A DNA stretch of 64,000 nt from Phyto melanocephala (lineage: Eukaryota > Arthropoda > Insecta > Diptera > Rhinophoridae). Shown in pieces: positions 21,230 through 31,640 of this stretch. The DNA is taken from NCBI GenBank assembly GCA_941918925.1, contig OW799235.1, positions 47,061,701 through 47,125,700 of the forward strand, read 5' to 3'. The position numbers were made by a program, and so were the translations under genes. The notes below the pieces were generated by a model, which had not been told where the DNA came from, did no database searches, and saw only the letters and a list, made by a program, of their open reading frames with translations. The stretch's first letter is position 1. Each line of letters starts with the position of its first letter.

Positions 21230-21378
21230 CTAAAGTTTCTACTGACTAAAGTAACTTTAGACAAGCGTAAGACGAGCACAACGCCAAAATAAACTACGTC
21301 GTTTCGCTTTTCAGCCAATAAACTTATTTCTGAATCTTCAAATCTGTCTTCCTTAATTTTCTTCTTCTTGTTGGTTAC
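21230..21378 (-). CDS. possible terminal exon of an unidentified gene
   Basis: On the minus strand a TTTTTCACAG acceptor precedes an open frame reading VTNKKKKIKEDRFEDSEISL and continuing 29 more residues to a TGA at 21232-21230. AATAAA-like sequences follow within 200 bp. A matching donor (CCTCT|GTAAGTAG) ends a candidate upstream exon at 23520. If the two join, the dispersed repeat at 21430-23476 lies wholly in the intron. I do not recognise the protein. It may be a host gene or a transposon gene. Confidence 0.3.
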
Positions 21379-21620
21379 CTGTGAAAAACACCATTAAAAT
21401 TTCATATAAGCTACCACAAAGTTTTGTATAACAAGTAAGAGTGCCATGTTTGGCCGTGCCGAAATTTATATACCCTTCACAACGTGTAGTCATGTAATAA
21501 GAGTAGTGTGTATCACCATTCATCTCATATGAAATACGTACAACATATATAAAAAACATACATATATAAAAACAAACACAAAATAAAAAAAAAATTAAAA
21601 AAATATAATAAAAATATAAA

Positions 21621-22242
21621 TCTATATATATAAAAGTGAAACTCTGTGTGTGTGTGTGTGTAAGCTATAGACTCCGAAACTGTACAACCGATCGGACTCA
21701 AACTTTGGCAAGTTGTTGTACACATTCCAAGGAGTGTTTATGGGTGGCAAAAAGTGGGCGGGGCTACGCCCATACAAAATTAGTTATCAGTTTTAGCCAC
21801 TTGCACTTGACCGATTTTTCTGAAACTTTGCACACATATCGAGCTGTCGTGACTAAATAATTTCGTGATAAGAAAAGTGGGCGGGGCCACACCCCTAAAA
21901 AAGTTTTAATATTGAAGTACTTGCACTGGACCGATTTTTCTGAAACTTTGCACACATACTATGCTGTAATAACCATATAATTTCGTGATTAGAAAAGTGG
22001 GCAGGGCCACGCCCATAAAAAAAGGTTATAATTTTGAGGTACTTGCACCAGACTGATTTTTCTGAAACTTTGCTCACATATCGAGCTGTTATGACTTTAC
22101 AATTTCGTGATAAGAAAAGTGGGCAATGCCACGCCCATAAAAAAATTATAATTTTTAGGTTTTTGCACTTGATATTCAATTAAAATTCAGAATGCATTTC
22201 GATTCATTAAGAGGCGTAGCAACGCGCGCCGGGTTTGGCTAG
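21621..22242 (+). mobile_element. non-autonomous Helitron, 622 bp
   Basis: It begins TCTATATATATAAAAGTGAA after an A and ends GCGCGCCGGGTTTGGCTAG before a T, the A/T target and TC...CTAG termini of Helitrons. The interior has diverged repeats of about 130 bp containing GTGGGCGGGGCCACGCCC and TTTCTGAAACTTTGCACACA. No helicase is encoded. Confidence 0.85.
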
Positions 22243-22616
22243 TTTCTGATATTTTAATACCTCAACCGGGTCCAAGCGATTTCGGGGGGCTTCAAAAAGT
22301 TGATTTCAACATAAACACGGACAGACCGTCAGACTGACAGAGCTTAATCGACTCCCATATTCATAACCTTTCAGAAAATATATATATATGGGGTCGGAAA
22401 TGAAAATTGTAGAAATATCAAACGGAATGACAAACCTATATATACCCTTTTTCACTGTGTGAAAAACAACATTACAACAATAACATTACAACAACAACAT
22501 ACATATATATAAACGTGTATATTGGGTAGAGTAAACGTGGCATCGAATCCCAGCTGAACCAAAAAAAAATTTTTTTTATTTTTTTTAATTTTTTTTTTAT
22601 TTTGTATTTAATATAT

Positions 22617-23146
22617 TGTTACAGATTTATTTTTAAGTAGCTTAATTTACATTATAATTTATTTTAGTTGTAGTAGTTTAAGTTACTGTAGTTTTATTTG
22701 TATTAGTTTATTTTGCTGGTTGTTCGAAAATGTTGTTTGTTATTTTGTGTAGCATACTTTTAGGCACTTCTATTATTCGTACCTATTACTTAACGTCTTA
22801 ATTTAAATGTAACGGTTTTCGAATGTACTAGAATGTACATACGAGAACTTTGTCGAATGTTACCGAACAGCACTGTGTTACTATAAATAGCCGAACAACA
22901 CAGCTAGCGTAATCAGTATTACAATAGAGCTTGTTAAGTGCGTATCAAAGTGAGTTTGATAATAAAAGTGTATAACTATAAGTGTAATAAGTAAAGTGAT
23001 ATTAAAGCAATCTTTGAGTGTGTTTAAGTAAATAAAGTGCTCTTAATTTTATAACGAATTTCAACTGTTTTTAATTGCAATAAAAGAACTCAAGTGGTTT
23101 ATTTAAAGGAAATAATCCAACGTTTATAAAAGGTATAAACGTAACA
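22617..23146 (+). repeat. solo LTR of an LTR retrotransposon, 530 bp
   Basis: It starts TGTTAC, ends GTAACA, and is flanked by ATAT at 22613-22616 and 23147-23150. Related copies of the host repeat (for example near 41390) show the empty site TTTAATATATTATTTATATT, so the insertion is defined exactly. The interior contains a promoter-like ACTATAAATAGCC with AATCAGTATTAC about 33 bp downstream, and an AATAAA-type signal, as expected for an LTR. No internal coding region remains. Confidence 0.85.
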
Positions 23147-23954
23147 ATATTATTTATATTTTTATTATTTTTTTTATTTATTATTTCTATTTTAATTATT
23201 TAAAAAAAATTTTTTTTTTTTTAATTTTTTTAATTTTTTTATAATTTTTTTTTTTAAATTTTATTTTATTTTTTTTTTAACATACATACGTTAATTTTTA
23301 ATTTTACAATGGGATATTTTTATATATGTATGTTTTTTATATATGTATGTTTTTTATATATGTATGTACGTACTTCATATGAGATGAATTTTGATACAAA
23401 CTACTGTTATTGTATGACTACACGTTGTAAAGGGTATATAAGATTCGGCACGGCCGAATATAGCACTCTTACTTGTTCACTGTGTGAAGGGTATAAAAAA
23501 TAGTTAAATTTCTACTTACAGAGGAAGAGCTGCTACAATTTTCATCATCTTGGTTTTATATTGCAATATAATGTAAACCTTAAAATAACATCTTAAAAAT
23601 CAAAGGTTTTAATGTATAATAAAAACAACTTACCAATTTTTAACGAATTTAAGCATATTAATTTGTCACTTGTTTTTAAATAAATTTACTTAAAAAATTA
23701 AAATTGTTTTAAGTGCGTTTCCAAATTTATATTTGTTTGTGTTGTAGGTAGGTATCAGTTAATAAAATGTGGCATATACTATGTTAAAAAATGGAACAAA
23801 GTGGAAAAATTATCCACACAAACACATGAAATAATGACAGATTTATCTCTTTCACTCTGTTCTATTACTAATAACATAAAAAACCGTTACAAATTATTTT
23901 TATTTAGTTTAAGGTTGATATAAAAGTAATGAAAAAAGTTGAAAACTTGAATTT

Positions 23955-24050
23955 TTGAAAATCGTCAAAAACATAGCATAAATCGTCAAATCGTCAACAT
24001 GTAATTTTTAGCAAGCAAAATCGTCAAAATGACGATAAATCGTCAAATCT
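23955..24050 (+). repeat. cluster of ATCGTCAAA motifs, right
   Basis: Five or six copies of ATCGTCAAA or TCGTCAA occur in about 95 bp, including a local inversion TGACGATAAATCGTCAAAT. The orientation matches the cluster at 20920-20990, which argues against simple inverted termini. Confidence 0.6.
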
Positions 24051-24221
24051 GGCAGCTATGGTTGTAATCACAGTGAATACTATGCGGTGTTCAATGAATT
24101 CTGTTCGATGTTAATGAACAGAAGGCATTGTTCGAACAGAAACAACCAATTCAAATACTCATGTTGTATTGCGTTTCCATACGGTATTTTTTGTTTGTTT
24201 TTATTTTCTTTTTATTAGGAA

Positions 24222-24716
24222 CTAGAAAAGCCCGGCGCGCTTTGCTACGACCCTTAATGAATAAAAATGCATTCTGAATTTAAATTGAATATCAAGTGCA
24301 AAAAACTAAATATTATAACTTTTTTTAATGGGCGTTGCCCTGCCCAGTTTTCTAATCACGAAATTGTAAGGTCATGACAGCTCAATATGTGTGCAAAGTT
24401 TCAGAAAAATCGGTCCAGTGGAAGTACCTCCAAATTAAAACTTATTTATGGGCGTGGTCCCGCTCACTTTACTTATCACGAAATTATTTAGTCATGGCAG
24501 CTCGATATGTGTGCAAAGTTTCAGAAAAATCGGTCAAGTGGAAGTAAATGAAAATGATAACTGATTTTTTATGGGCGTTGTCCCGCCCACTTTTTTCCAC
24601 CCATAAACGCTCCCTGGTATGTGTACAACAACTTACCAAAGTTTCAGCCCGATCGGTTTTACAGTTTCGGAGTCCATAGCTCACACACACACACACAGAG
24701 TTTCACTTTTATATAT

Positions 24717-24721
<5 letters not shown>
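24222..24721 (-). mobile_element. non-autonomous Helitron, 500 bp
   Basis: In reverse orientation, the TC end is at 24721 (minus-strand TCTATATATATAAAAGTG) and the CTAG end at 24222, preceded in minus orientation by the GCGCGCCGGGCTTTT segment. The flanking bases are T and A as seen on the plus strand, fitting insertion between A and T. Two internal units with CACTTTACTTATCACGAAAT-like phrases remain. Confidence 0.85.
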
Positions 24722-24762
<41 letters not shown>

Positions 24763-24763
24763 G
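24718..24763. repeat. (GATA)n microsatellite
   Basis: About eleven GATA units directly abut the 5' end of the minus-strand Helitron and probably expanded from its terminal TATAGATA. Confidence 0.95.
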
Positions 24764-25146
24764 GTGTTAAAATTTTCAGAACCACGAGGCTTTTATGTAC
24801 ACTAACGGTTTTATTATTTATTTTTTAGGAAAAAGAACTTAAAAATGAACGTAAGTAAACATTATTAGTTTTTAGGGTAATTTTATTTATTTTTTTAATA
24901 TTGATCTCCTTAATTTGTAAGCTCCTTCCATTAAATGAGTAATTCTACGAGGAATATACCGGGTTTTTCGCCTTTTTATTTAATTTTAAAACAATATTTT
25001 ATTTTCATATATAAATACCTTAAATAATACGTAAAATAATAGTGAATTTATTAAATGAAAAATATAAATTATTGTTTTTTTAAATTAAAAATATTGCATT
25101 TTTATTTTTACAAAATATGTACATATATACAAAAAATATATACATA

Positions 25147-25401
25147 TCTATATATATAAAAGTGAAACTCTGTGTGTGTGTGTGTTAGCTATACACTCCG
25201 AAACTGTAAAACCGATCGGGCTCAAACTTTGGTAAGTTGTTGTACACATACCAGGGAGTGTTTATGGGTGGAAAAAAGTGGGCGGGACCACGCCCATAAA
25301 AAATCAGTTATCATTTTAAGCTACTTCCACATGACCGATTTTTCTGAAACTTTACACACATATCGAGCTCTCATGACTAAATAATTTCGTGATAAGAAAA
25401 G
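25147..25401 (+). mobile_element. 3'-truncated Helitron
   Basis: It begins TCTATATATATAAAAGTGAA after an A and matches the first 250 bp of the Helitron family. It ends abruptly at GATAAGAAAAG near 25401 without the CTAG terminus. Confidence 0.8.
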
Positions 25402-25700
25402 AGTCCAAATTTTCAATGACACTGTTGATGCTCGATTGTTGGGCACGATGATGAGTCGAGGTTGCTTGCTCTTTTGCCACACTATCGCAAAAAACAGCAA
25501 TGGTTCCCATTCAACGAACTAAGAAGGCTTTAACAGATGTTCTCACATTTTATACTGTTTTGCTGAAATTTAAATATTTTTTACAATTCTTACGATTGTG
25601 GATGAATTTTAACGATTATGTTTACCAAAAGAATCACGAAGTGCACAAAATGCATTTTGATTTGAACGCCAATTTTAATAAAAAACCTGAATAACTAATT
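25402..25700 (+). other. unassigned sequence with a 64-codon frame
   Basis: Frame 25500-25694 starts MVPIQRTKKALTDVLTFYTV and ends in KKPE. I recognise no family. The sequence is less AT-rich at its start than the surroundings and could be a host exon or an element fragment. Confidence 0.2.
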
Positions 25701-25728
25701 ATTTATATTTTTTACGACCTTATTATGT

Positions 25729-26218
25729 TTAAAGAATTATTTTCTTGTCATAAACAGGCTCTAGGTCCAAAAAACTATTTAATTCTAATATTGAAATAAA
25801 AATCTTTTCTTTTTTATTAAATATTATTTAAAAAAAAAATTTGTTCTCCTTATATTTTTATTGGTTTTGTTCAATATTTCGAGCCCCTTTGCTGCTCTTC
25901 TTCTGGAACAAGCTAAAATACACAAAAATTAAAGTTATTTTACCAAATATTCTTCATACTTATATATATATAAAAATATATGTACATTAGCATTGTATTA
26001 TCAAAATCACTTATGTCTACTAATTTCATTATATCGTCTTACATTTAAGTAAAGCTGTCATCTGTCCACAGCTTACTAAATATTCTTATGTTTAAATTTA
26101 GCTATTAGGTGTCTGTATGTATGTGCAAAATTTTCAGTGTCTGTTTTTTAGAATTATAATTAAATAGTTTTTTGGACCTAGAGACTGTTTATGACAAGAA
26201 AATATTTCTTTAATCCTG
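25729..26218. mobile_element. inverted-repeat (foldback) element, about 490 bp
   Basis: TTCTTGTCATAAACAGGCTC with its continuation AGGTCCAAAAAACTATTTAA (25741-25781) is matched in reverse complement at about 26160-26204. The arms are about 55 bp with few mismatches and extend to TTAAAGAA-like ends. A TTAA at both edges is suggestive but not proven as a target duplication. There is no coding capacity. Confidence 0.75.
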
Positions 26219-26278
26219 AATATCTGAGTCTGAGATTGAGAAATGTCAAATGAAATGCAGAAAACAAATTTAAGGTCT

Positions 26279-26901
26279 AGGTTCACCCTTTTTTCTTAAA
26301 GTGGTTTAATTTTAATTCTTGTTCAGAAGAAACTGACTTGGGATGCCACTTTTTTTCAATATTTACATGAAAATTGAATTTGGTTGCCACATCACACAGT
26401 GTCAGTACATTTATTATACAAAAATTGTTTTTGCCGAAAATTAACAATTAAAATGGAATTTAATGAAAATATTGCTCAAAAATTAATAGAAGAATTAAAA
26501 AACCCAGGAAGAGAATGTTTGTATGACATAAGCAATAGCGCATACAAAAATAATTATTTAAAACAGGGGTTTTCTCACTGCGACTCATTTTACTTTCGAT
26601 TTTTTTTATAAATTTCTTTTGCAAGCAAATTGACTTTATGCACTTCAATTAAAAATAATAATTTTAGTTTTCTTCTATCCCACATTTTCTTCACATATAT
26701 TTTAATGAAATAATTTTCGTTTGTATTTATTTATATAGTTTGCTAGGGGTGCTGCCACTTTGTACAACTGTTTGCATTTTATAATATATGGCAGCTTTGT
26801 TTTTTCGGACAAATTTTCTTAAATGGGTGAATCGTTCTGCAGAAAACTCTCAGTAAAAAATGTTATTCTCTGTTCAGAACAAATGGGTGAATTCACCTTT
26901 A
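26279..26901 (+). mobile_element. second PIF/Harbinger relic, 0.6 kb
   Basis: It is the reverse complement of 1289-1627 plus 3165-3415 and lacks the rosa mariner and its flanking intron. Ends are GGTTCACCC at 26284 and GGGTGAATTCACC near 26889. It retains the first half of the MADF exon on the plus strand, and the start of the transposase on the minus strand from an ATG-equivalent at 26683. Confidence 0.7.
26453..26611 (+). pseudogene. MADF-domain fragment
   Basis: Starting at the ATG at 26453, MEFNENIAQKLIEELKNPGR is followed by ECLYDISNSAYKNNYLKQ, the first helix and loop of a MADF DNA-binding domain. It then runs into unrelated sequence (GFSHCDS...), where the corresponding exon in the other copy continues with GLWNEIG. 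The domain is therefore cut in half by an internal deletion of the element. Confidence 0.65.
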
Positions 26902-26904
26902 GGT

Positions 26905-28050
26905 ACAGTGTAACACACAACTTTTTACCTATAGGCGCTTGACATATGCTTATATATAAAGTACCTTTTATACCGAGTTTCAATTTAAGACAAACAAGGA
27001 TTTTTACTTTACTGAGTAAAAAAATTAGGAATATAATGAGTTTTCTGTTTACATTTTCAGGTATATATGTTTATATATGTATTTTGCTAATACGCATATC
27101 CTTTTAAGACTTTACCTTTTTATATAAATACCTAATTATTTTATAGACCAATAAAGTTGTTTTTCTTGCCCGTATCTTTAAGCCAATTATAATTTTATTT
27201 GTGAGCATAAAAATATTATATACCTATGTACATATACATATTTAAAATATAATATTTATATACGATACAGCTACTTATATACATACATAAAAGCAAAATC
27301 CAATCTGTTAAGAACGCATTGTGTGTTGTTAAAATTATTATGGCTGCTACTGTACAGTATTGAATGTTAAGATTTTTTCATACCACAAACAACAACAAAT
27401 ACAAAGACGAAATTTTTGAAAAGACATATTCGTTTTTGATTCTATTTTGCTTAGAATGAAATATATTTAATTTGTGAGAGGAATGAAAAATGGCGAATTT
27501 TAAAAATAAGATTCGTATTGCAAACGAATTAAATAAAGAAAAAAATATTTATGTTATTGGCGAAAAGAATGAAAAAACCTAAAAATCCTAAATAGAATTT
27601 GTCTCGCAACTTTTATCTTTTTTAATTCGGAGCATAATTCAGAAAACGAGAGAAAAAAATTAAATTGCATTCGCAAACATAATTTTTTGCGTACTATGCT
27701 ATTTTCACTACGTTTACTAGTGTTTATGATTATGAATACATATAATCGGTCGTATTCATATTTATGATCATACTTGTTTGGTAGTGTTTATTGTTCATAT
27801 TTGTCCACTCATCGGTACTTGTCGGCAATAAAAACAAAGAAGTTAAACATAAAAAATAATGTGAGCGTCTTCAGACACAGATTTTCTGTGTTCAAGCAGC
27901 AGTCTGATGTGTTATTTTCACCTATACAACTTCATTCTAAATGACGTTATTTTAAGGATCAACCTACCTGTTTTAAATAAATCTTAAAAGTATAAATTCT
28001 GGTTACTGCACAAAATTGTTATTAGAACCCTTTTGAAGCTTTAAGAGTAA
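26905..28050. other. AT-rich DNA, nothing recognised
   Basis: Scattered TATATA runs and short frames only. I see no element ends, splice-supported exons or RNA genes. Confidence 0.5.
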
Positions 28051-28058
28051 ACTAAAAA

Positions 28059-29463
28059 ATGTATACAGGATTAGAGTTATTCCAAATAATACAGGAATGT
28101 AATGATAAGCCTGTTCAAGAGAAATTACAATTTTAAGTAAAATAATATTGCGAAATTTTTAAATGTCAAGGAGATACTGATATATCACATCAAAGCAGTG
28201 TTTAAAGGATTTCAAAACAAAATTTAATATATATTGACATTCAGTACAAAGAACAAAGGACCGATTTTTAAGCGCGCAAAAGGCTGAAAGAAACAGTGAC
28301 AATATTTGGTAGCTCGTCTTCAAAAGAACTACAAAATCCTTTTGTTAAATTAACAGAAAGAAGTAAGAGAAGAAAAACTGAAAGCTTAGAAGAATGCAAC
28401 TCCTTCGAACTAGTTAGCAAATGGGGCTGCGATGGCTCACACCAAGCACAATTTAAGAAAAAAATGGAAAATGATGTCTTAGATTCACATATTTTTCAGA
28501 GCAGCTTCGTACTACTTCGACTGAAGGAAAGAAGAAAATACTATGGCAAAATTAAAATCCATCATCACCACGACATTGTCGACCTATGCGCGTCAGACTT
28601 GGTAAAGAAATTGTGGATGTAATCCAAGCAGGAATTGACTCTTTAGATTCTTTTCTGCACTACACTATCTTTTGATACACTACAAAACACAATTTTCTAC
28701 TGGGAGAAAAGTTGTATTCCATAACACATACAATGGTATTTACAATGATAGATGCAAAAGTATGTAATGTCACAACACCAACCACGTCCACAATGGGGCT
28801 TCTTCAAAAGAATTCAGCAATTTAAACATTAAAAAGGATATAAATGTAGATGTACTTTCTTTCGGATTATCTACTTTGCACGCCAGAATTCGTCTATTTA
28901 AAAGTATAGGTATATTACACCTGTCGTATAAACTCATAGTGAAAAAGTGGCAATTAAAGTCTGACGCGAACAAAGTTATTGTTAAAGAGAGGAAAATAAC
29001 TATACAAGAAAAATTTAGAAGTGAATTAGTGGAAGTACCGTAAACTGGATTTGGTAACAGCAACGATGGTATCATAAGCAGAAGATCCTGAATTAGCTGC
29101 ACAAATAACTGAAATTGAATGTGATTTCATCTACCGAATAAAAGTTATTATTGAAGTAATATCAAGTGGTCACAAAATACATTTGCACAAGTTTTCTGAT
29201 TATTGCTTATACACTGTAAAACCAAACGTTACCCTATATCCTTGACATCATATGATACCTAGGAAGCACAAGATTTTAATGACACAACTGTTTTAAACGA
29301 GGCATTGCTGCCTATTGGGATTTTATCAGAAGAAGCGACTAAGGCGCGAAACAAACATTTCCGGGATTTACATCATCTGTACTTTACTCCGAAAAAGGTT
29401 TAGATTTGGAAGAGGTCTTTGAAGAGACAGACGAAGAAGAACTATGGCATTCATCATTACCTT
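28059..29463 (+). pseudogene. RAG1/Transib-like transposase relic
   Basis: Landmarks of a transposase family widespread in animals lie in order across shifting frames. They are FVKLTERSKRRKTESLEEC near 28340, SKWGCDGSHQAQFKKKM near 28420, HCRPMRVRLGKEI near 28580, MIDAKVCN near 28747, FGLSTLHARIRLFK near 28864, TGFGNSNDG near 29045 and LLPIGILSEEATKARNKHFR near 29310. The last aligns by eye with the RAG1 segment carrying its catalytic Glu, and CDG and STLHARI fit its earlier Asp and helix blocks. The plus-strand frame 28296-28622 is the longest intact piece. At least five stops or shifts kill it. The assignment to the RAG1/Transib lineage is inference from motifs; no search was run. Confidence 0.55.
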
Positions 29464-29639
29464 AGTGCAAAAGAGAAGTTCTTGAAAAAAAATAGATGTT
29501 ATTATTTTAAATAGAAATTATTTTTTTTTTTACAAATAGGTTAAAAAGGAGGGGCACTAAAAGCCCAAACCCATGACAGGTATACACTTATGCTTAATTT
29601 TCATGTTGTGCGCTCCATATGGAAAACGGAATTCCCAAA

Positions 29640-29998
29640 CAAAAATATAATCATAATTTCCCATTAGTAACGGACTAGTCCAAGAACCTAGTCCCCTCAA
29701 TATAATTCCTTATGGATCTTTAGTTCGAGTTCCCCAGGTATTCCAAGTTCGGCATAGTATTCACTGTAAAATTTTCGCGTCTAATATGCCCTAACGCAGG
29801 ACAATGGCAGAGGTAGTGTACCAAAGTTTCATCCTCGTCATCGCATGCTCTACATTTCGTTTCCTCAGACAATTTCATGCGATCTATATGGGTTCTCAAC
29901 TCCGTATGACCTGTAATTACACTGGTTAGTCTCCTAAGTGTTGGTCTACTCAGTCTAAGAATCTCCTTTAATTTCCCAAGATTTAGGTCACCCCATAG
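29640..29998 (-). pseudogene. LINE C-terminal zinc-knuckle region
   Basis: The minus strand reads TGHTELRTHIDRMKLSEET followed by KCRACDDEDETLVHYLCHCP, the CCHC-type motif found at the C-terminus of many insect LINE proteins, then ENFTVNTMPNLEYLGN. A stop ends it before 29690. Frame upstream is broken by the insertion at 29999. Confidence 0.68.
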
Positions 29999-30558
29999 TT
30001 AAGGGTCCGCCATCTAACATTTTTTTTTCAACTAGTGCTCATTTCGTAAATGGTAACACTTAGCTCATGTCTGATTTGACAGATAATTAGTTTTATCCTT
30101 CCGCTGAACGAATATGGTTGTGTATACGCTTGAAAAATGCTGGTAAAGTGGGCCTGCGATCGACTTACAGAAGATGCCGATTTTGCCAAAAAAAAAATGA
30201 TATTTTCAGATGAAGCTCATTTTGATCTTGGCAGGTATGTAAACAAGCAAAATGGTCGCATTTGGGGCACAGAAAACCCGCACACATAACTTGAAAAGCC
30301 GATACACCAAAAACGAGTCACTGTTTGGTGCGGATTTTGGTCCAGAGGCATAATTGGGCCATTAGCAAAGAGTGGCCGTTACAGTCAATGGCGATCTTTA
30401 TCGGGCCATGTTAAACGAATTCTTGTTCACAAAAATTGAAGAGGAGGATATTGGCAACATTTGCTTTCAGCAGGACGGCACTACGTGCCACACAGAAAAT
30501 ATTCAGTAGTTTTTTTTTATAGTATTTTCAAAAAAAAAAGTTATTTGGCGGACCCTTT
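29999..30558 (+). mobile_element. internally deleted mariner-like element
   Basis: The ends read TAAGGGTCCGCCATCTAAC and, in reverse complement, TAAAGGGTCCGCCAAATAAC, forming short imperfect inverted repeats. Between them lies part of a mariner transposase. It sits within the minus-strand LINE, whose RNase H resumes at 30560. Confidence 0.72.
30195..30510 (+). pseudogene. mariner transposase middle fragment
   Basis: A plus-strand frame reads MIFSDEAHFDLGRYVNKQNG and RIWGTENPHT, holding the first catalytic Asp. Later pieces read KRVTVWCGFWSRGIIGP, AVTVNGDLYRAMLNEF and ICFQQDGTTCHTE with the second Asp. The third Asp and C-terminus are absent. The motif style resembles the rosa-type transposase at 1909-2988 but from a different subfamily. 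Stops and a frameshift near 30370 interrupt it. Confidence 0.72.
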
Positions 30559-30559
30559 A

Positions 30560-31257
30560 TGTTTGTCACTTTACCCACATCATCGTTTAAAGGGTTTATC
30601 ATTTTCCAAAGTTATAGTACTCAAAAAAGCTACCATTTTGGATAATTTGTCGGCTTTCTCGTTTCCGATCAGCCCGTGACGGCTTAGTATCCATATTATC
30701 TCCAGATGTTTACAATTTGCATATGAGTTTATCTCGCTTTTGCATTGCAGAACGCTCCGAGATTCAACTTTCTTCTTTCAAAATGTCATAATCACTGATT
30801 GGCTATCCTAAAAGATACGAATCGGGGCATCGCTATTTGTTTCCTTTATCCATTTAATTCCTTCCGTGTGATCTGGTAAACGGAAAGATTTGCTTCTGTT
30901 TCGGCTTATGTCGTATAAGCCCATTCCAGTTTGGTCACCAATCTTTAAACCGTCTATATAAAGATCGATTCCATGGGTGTTTCCTATCCTGGTTATATCA
31001 TCCCATTCTCCCTCTTCCGGTATTATGGTGACGCAGTAAGTATTTTCATATCTCATCGGGATTTTATCACATGTTACTTCCATAATGTTTCCCATCGGTA
31101 AGTTATCTGTTATTCTCTGGTATCTGGTATTATGCTCTGTTATGAGCCATTCATCTATTGCCATTAACCTTGTAGCAGCCGCTTCATATTTTACCTGTAT
31201 CTCTATTGGCCAAGTTGATAGTATGATCTCAATGGCCATTGCCGATGTGGTTGTCAT
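30560..31257 (-). pseudogene. LINE RNase H domain and reverse-transcriptase tail
   Basis: Frame 31257-30808 begins MTTTSAMAIEIILSTWPIE and contains IDLYIDGLKIGDQTGMGLYD, the RNase H strand bearing its first Asp, and SFRLPDHTEGIKW. Below 30780 a second piece reads EIIWILSRHGLIGNEKADKL, the last conserved RNase H block with its Asp. The middle of the domain between them is missing or scrambled, so this copy is inactive. Confidence 0.7.
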
Positions 31258-31399
31258 GAAACCGCAAATACTAATGCAGCACTGTCTCTAAATCTTTTGA
31301 AAAGATTTTATATTCACCTTCTTCCCTAAGGATGTCCACCACACTATTGGTGCTGGGGTTAAGTATGGGAGGGATACCTCCCTTTACCCATAAACTTAT

Positions 31400-31640
31400 G
31401 CTAACTATAAAAGATGCATTCGCTAAACAAATATATAGGAAAACGTAAAAAAGTAGAATTTTTCAGAGCTACGATTAGTTCTTCTTAGTGAAACTTTCTT
31501 CCCCTTTATTGCTTCTTATTTTCCAGCTATACCAGCCTATGACTATGACACATATTTCTTCCAAGTGTATTGATCTAAGAGCCCTTAATAACTTTTAGGA
31601 AAAATTATGTCCGGCAAGTTTGGCAAAATACATCTATGTT
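31400..31640. other. unassigned 240 bp
   Basis: I see no domain, terminus or repeat here. It may be leading sequence of the jockey fragment that begins nearby. Confidence 0.3.

Larger units (their letters stand above)
21430..23476. mobile_element. dispersed inverted-end repeat hosting two insertions
   Basis: The left end, ACAAGTAAGAGTGCCATGTT, with a GGCCGTGCCGAAATTTATAT segment, is matched in inverted orientation by the right end around 23340-23476. The arms include CTTCACAACGTGTAGTCATG and are roughly 130 bp. Between them are a Helitron (21621-22242) and a solo LTR (22617-23146). Removing these leaves under 1 kb with poly(T) tracts. Other copies occur at 37594, 38974, 39231, 40977 and 41204. 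Confidence 0.65.
29640..31290 (-). mobile_element. LINE 3' half with RNase H, interrupted by a mariner relic
   Basis: On the minus strand, a reverse-transcriptase tail, an RNase H domain and a C-terminal cysteine-histidine segment occur in that order from 31290 down to about 29640. RNase H-bearing LINEs of insects belong mainly to the I, Loa and related clades. The copy is split at 29999-30558 by a separate DNA element. Confidence 0.72.

Noticed and set aside
22880..22930. Promoter of a host gene (ACTATAAATAGCC)
   Set aside because: It lies inside a TGTTAC...GTAACA unit with a 4-bp duplication, so it is the promoter of a solo LTR.
24825..24855. 22-base exon between an acceptor and a GTAAGT donor
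   Set aside because: Splice-like motifs are frequent in AT-rich DNA, and there are no supporting neighbours.
28770..29102. 110-codon minus-strand frame
   Set aside because: It is antisense to the RAG1-like relic and has no recognisable domain.
28059..29463. A domesticated RAG1-like host gene
   Set aside because: Multiple stops and frameshifts, with no intact ORF, make it a relic and not a functional gene.
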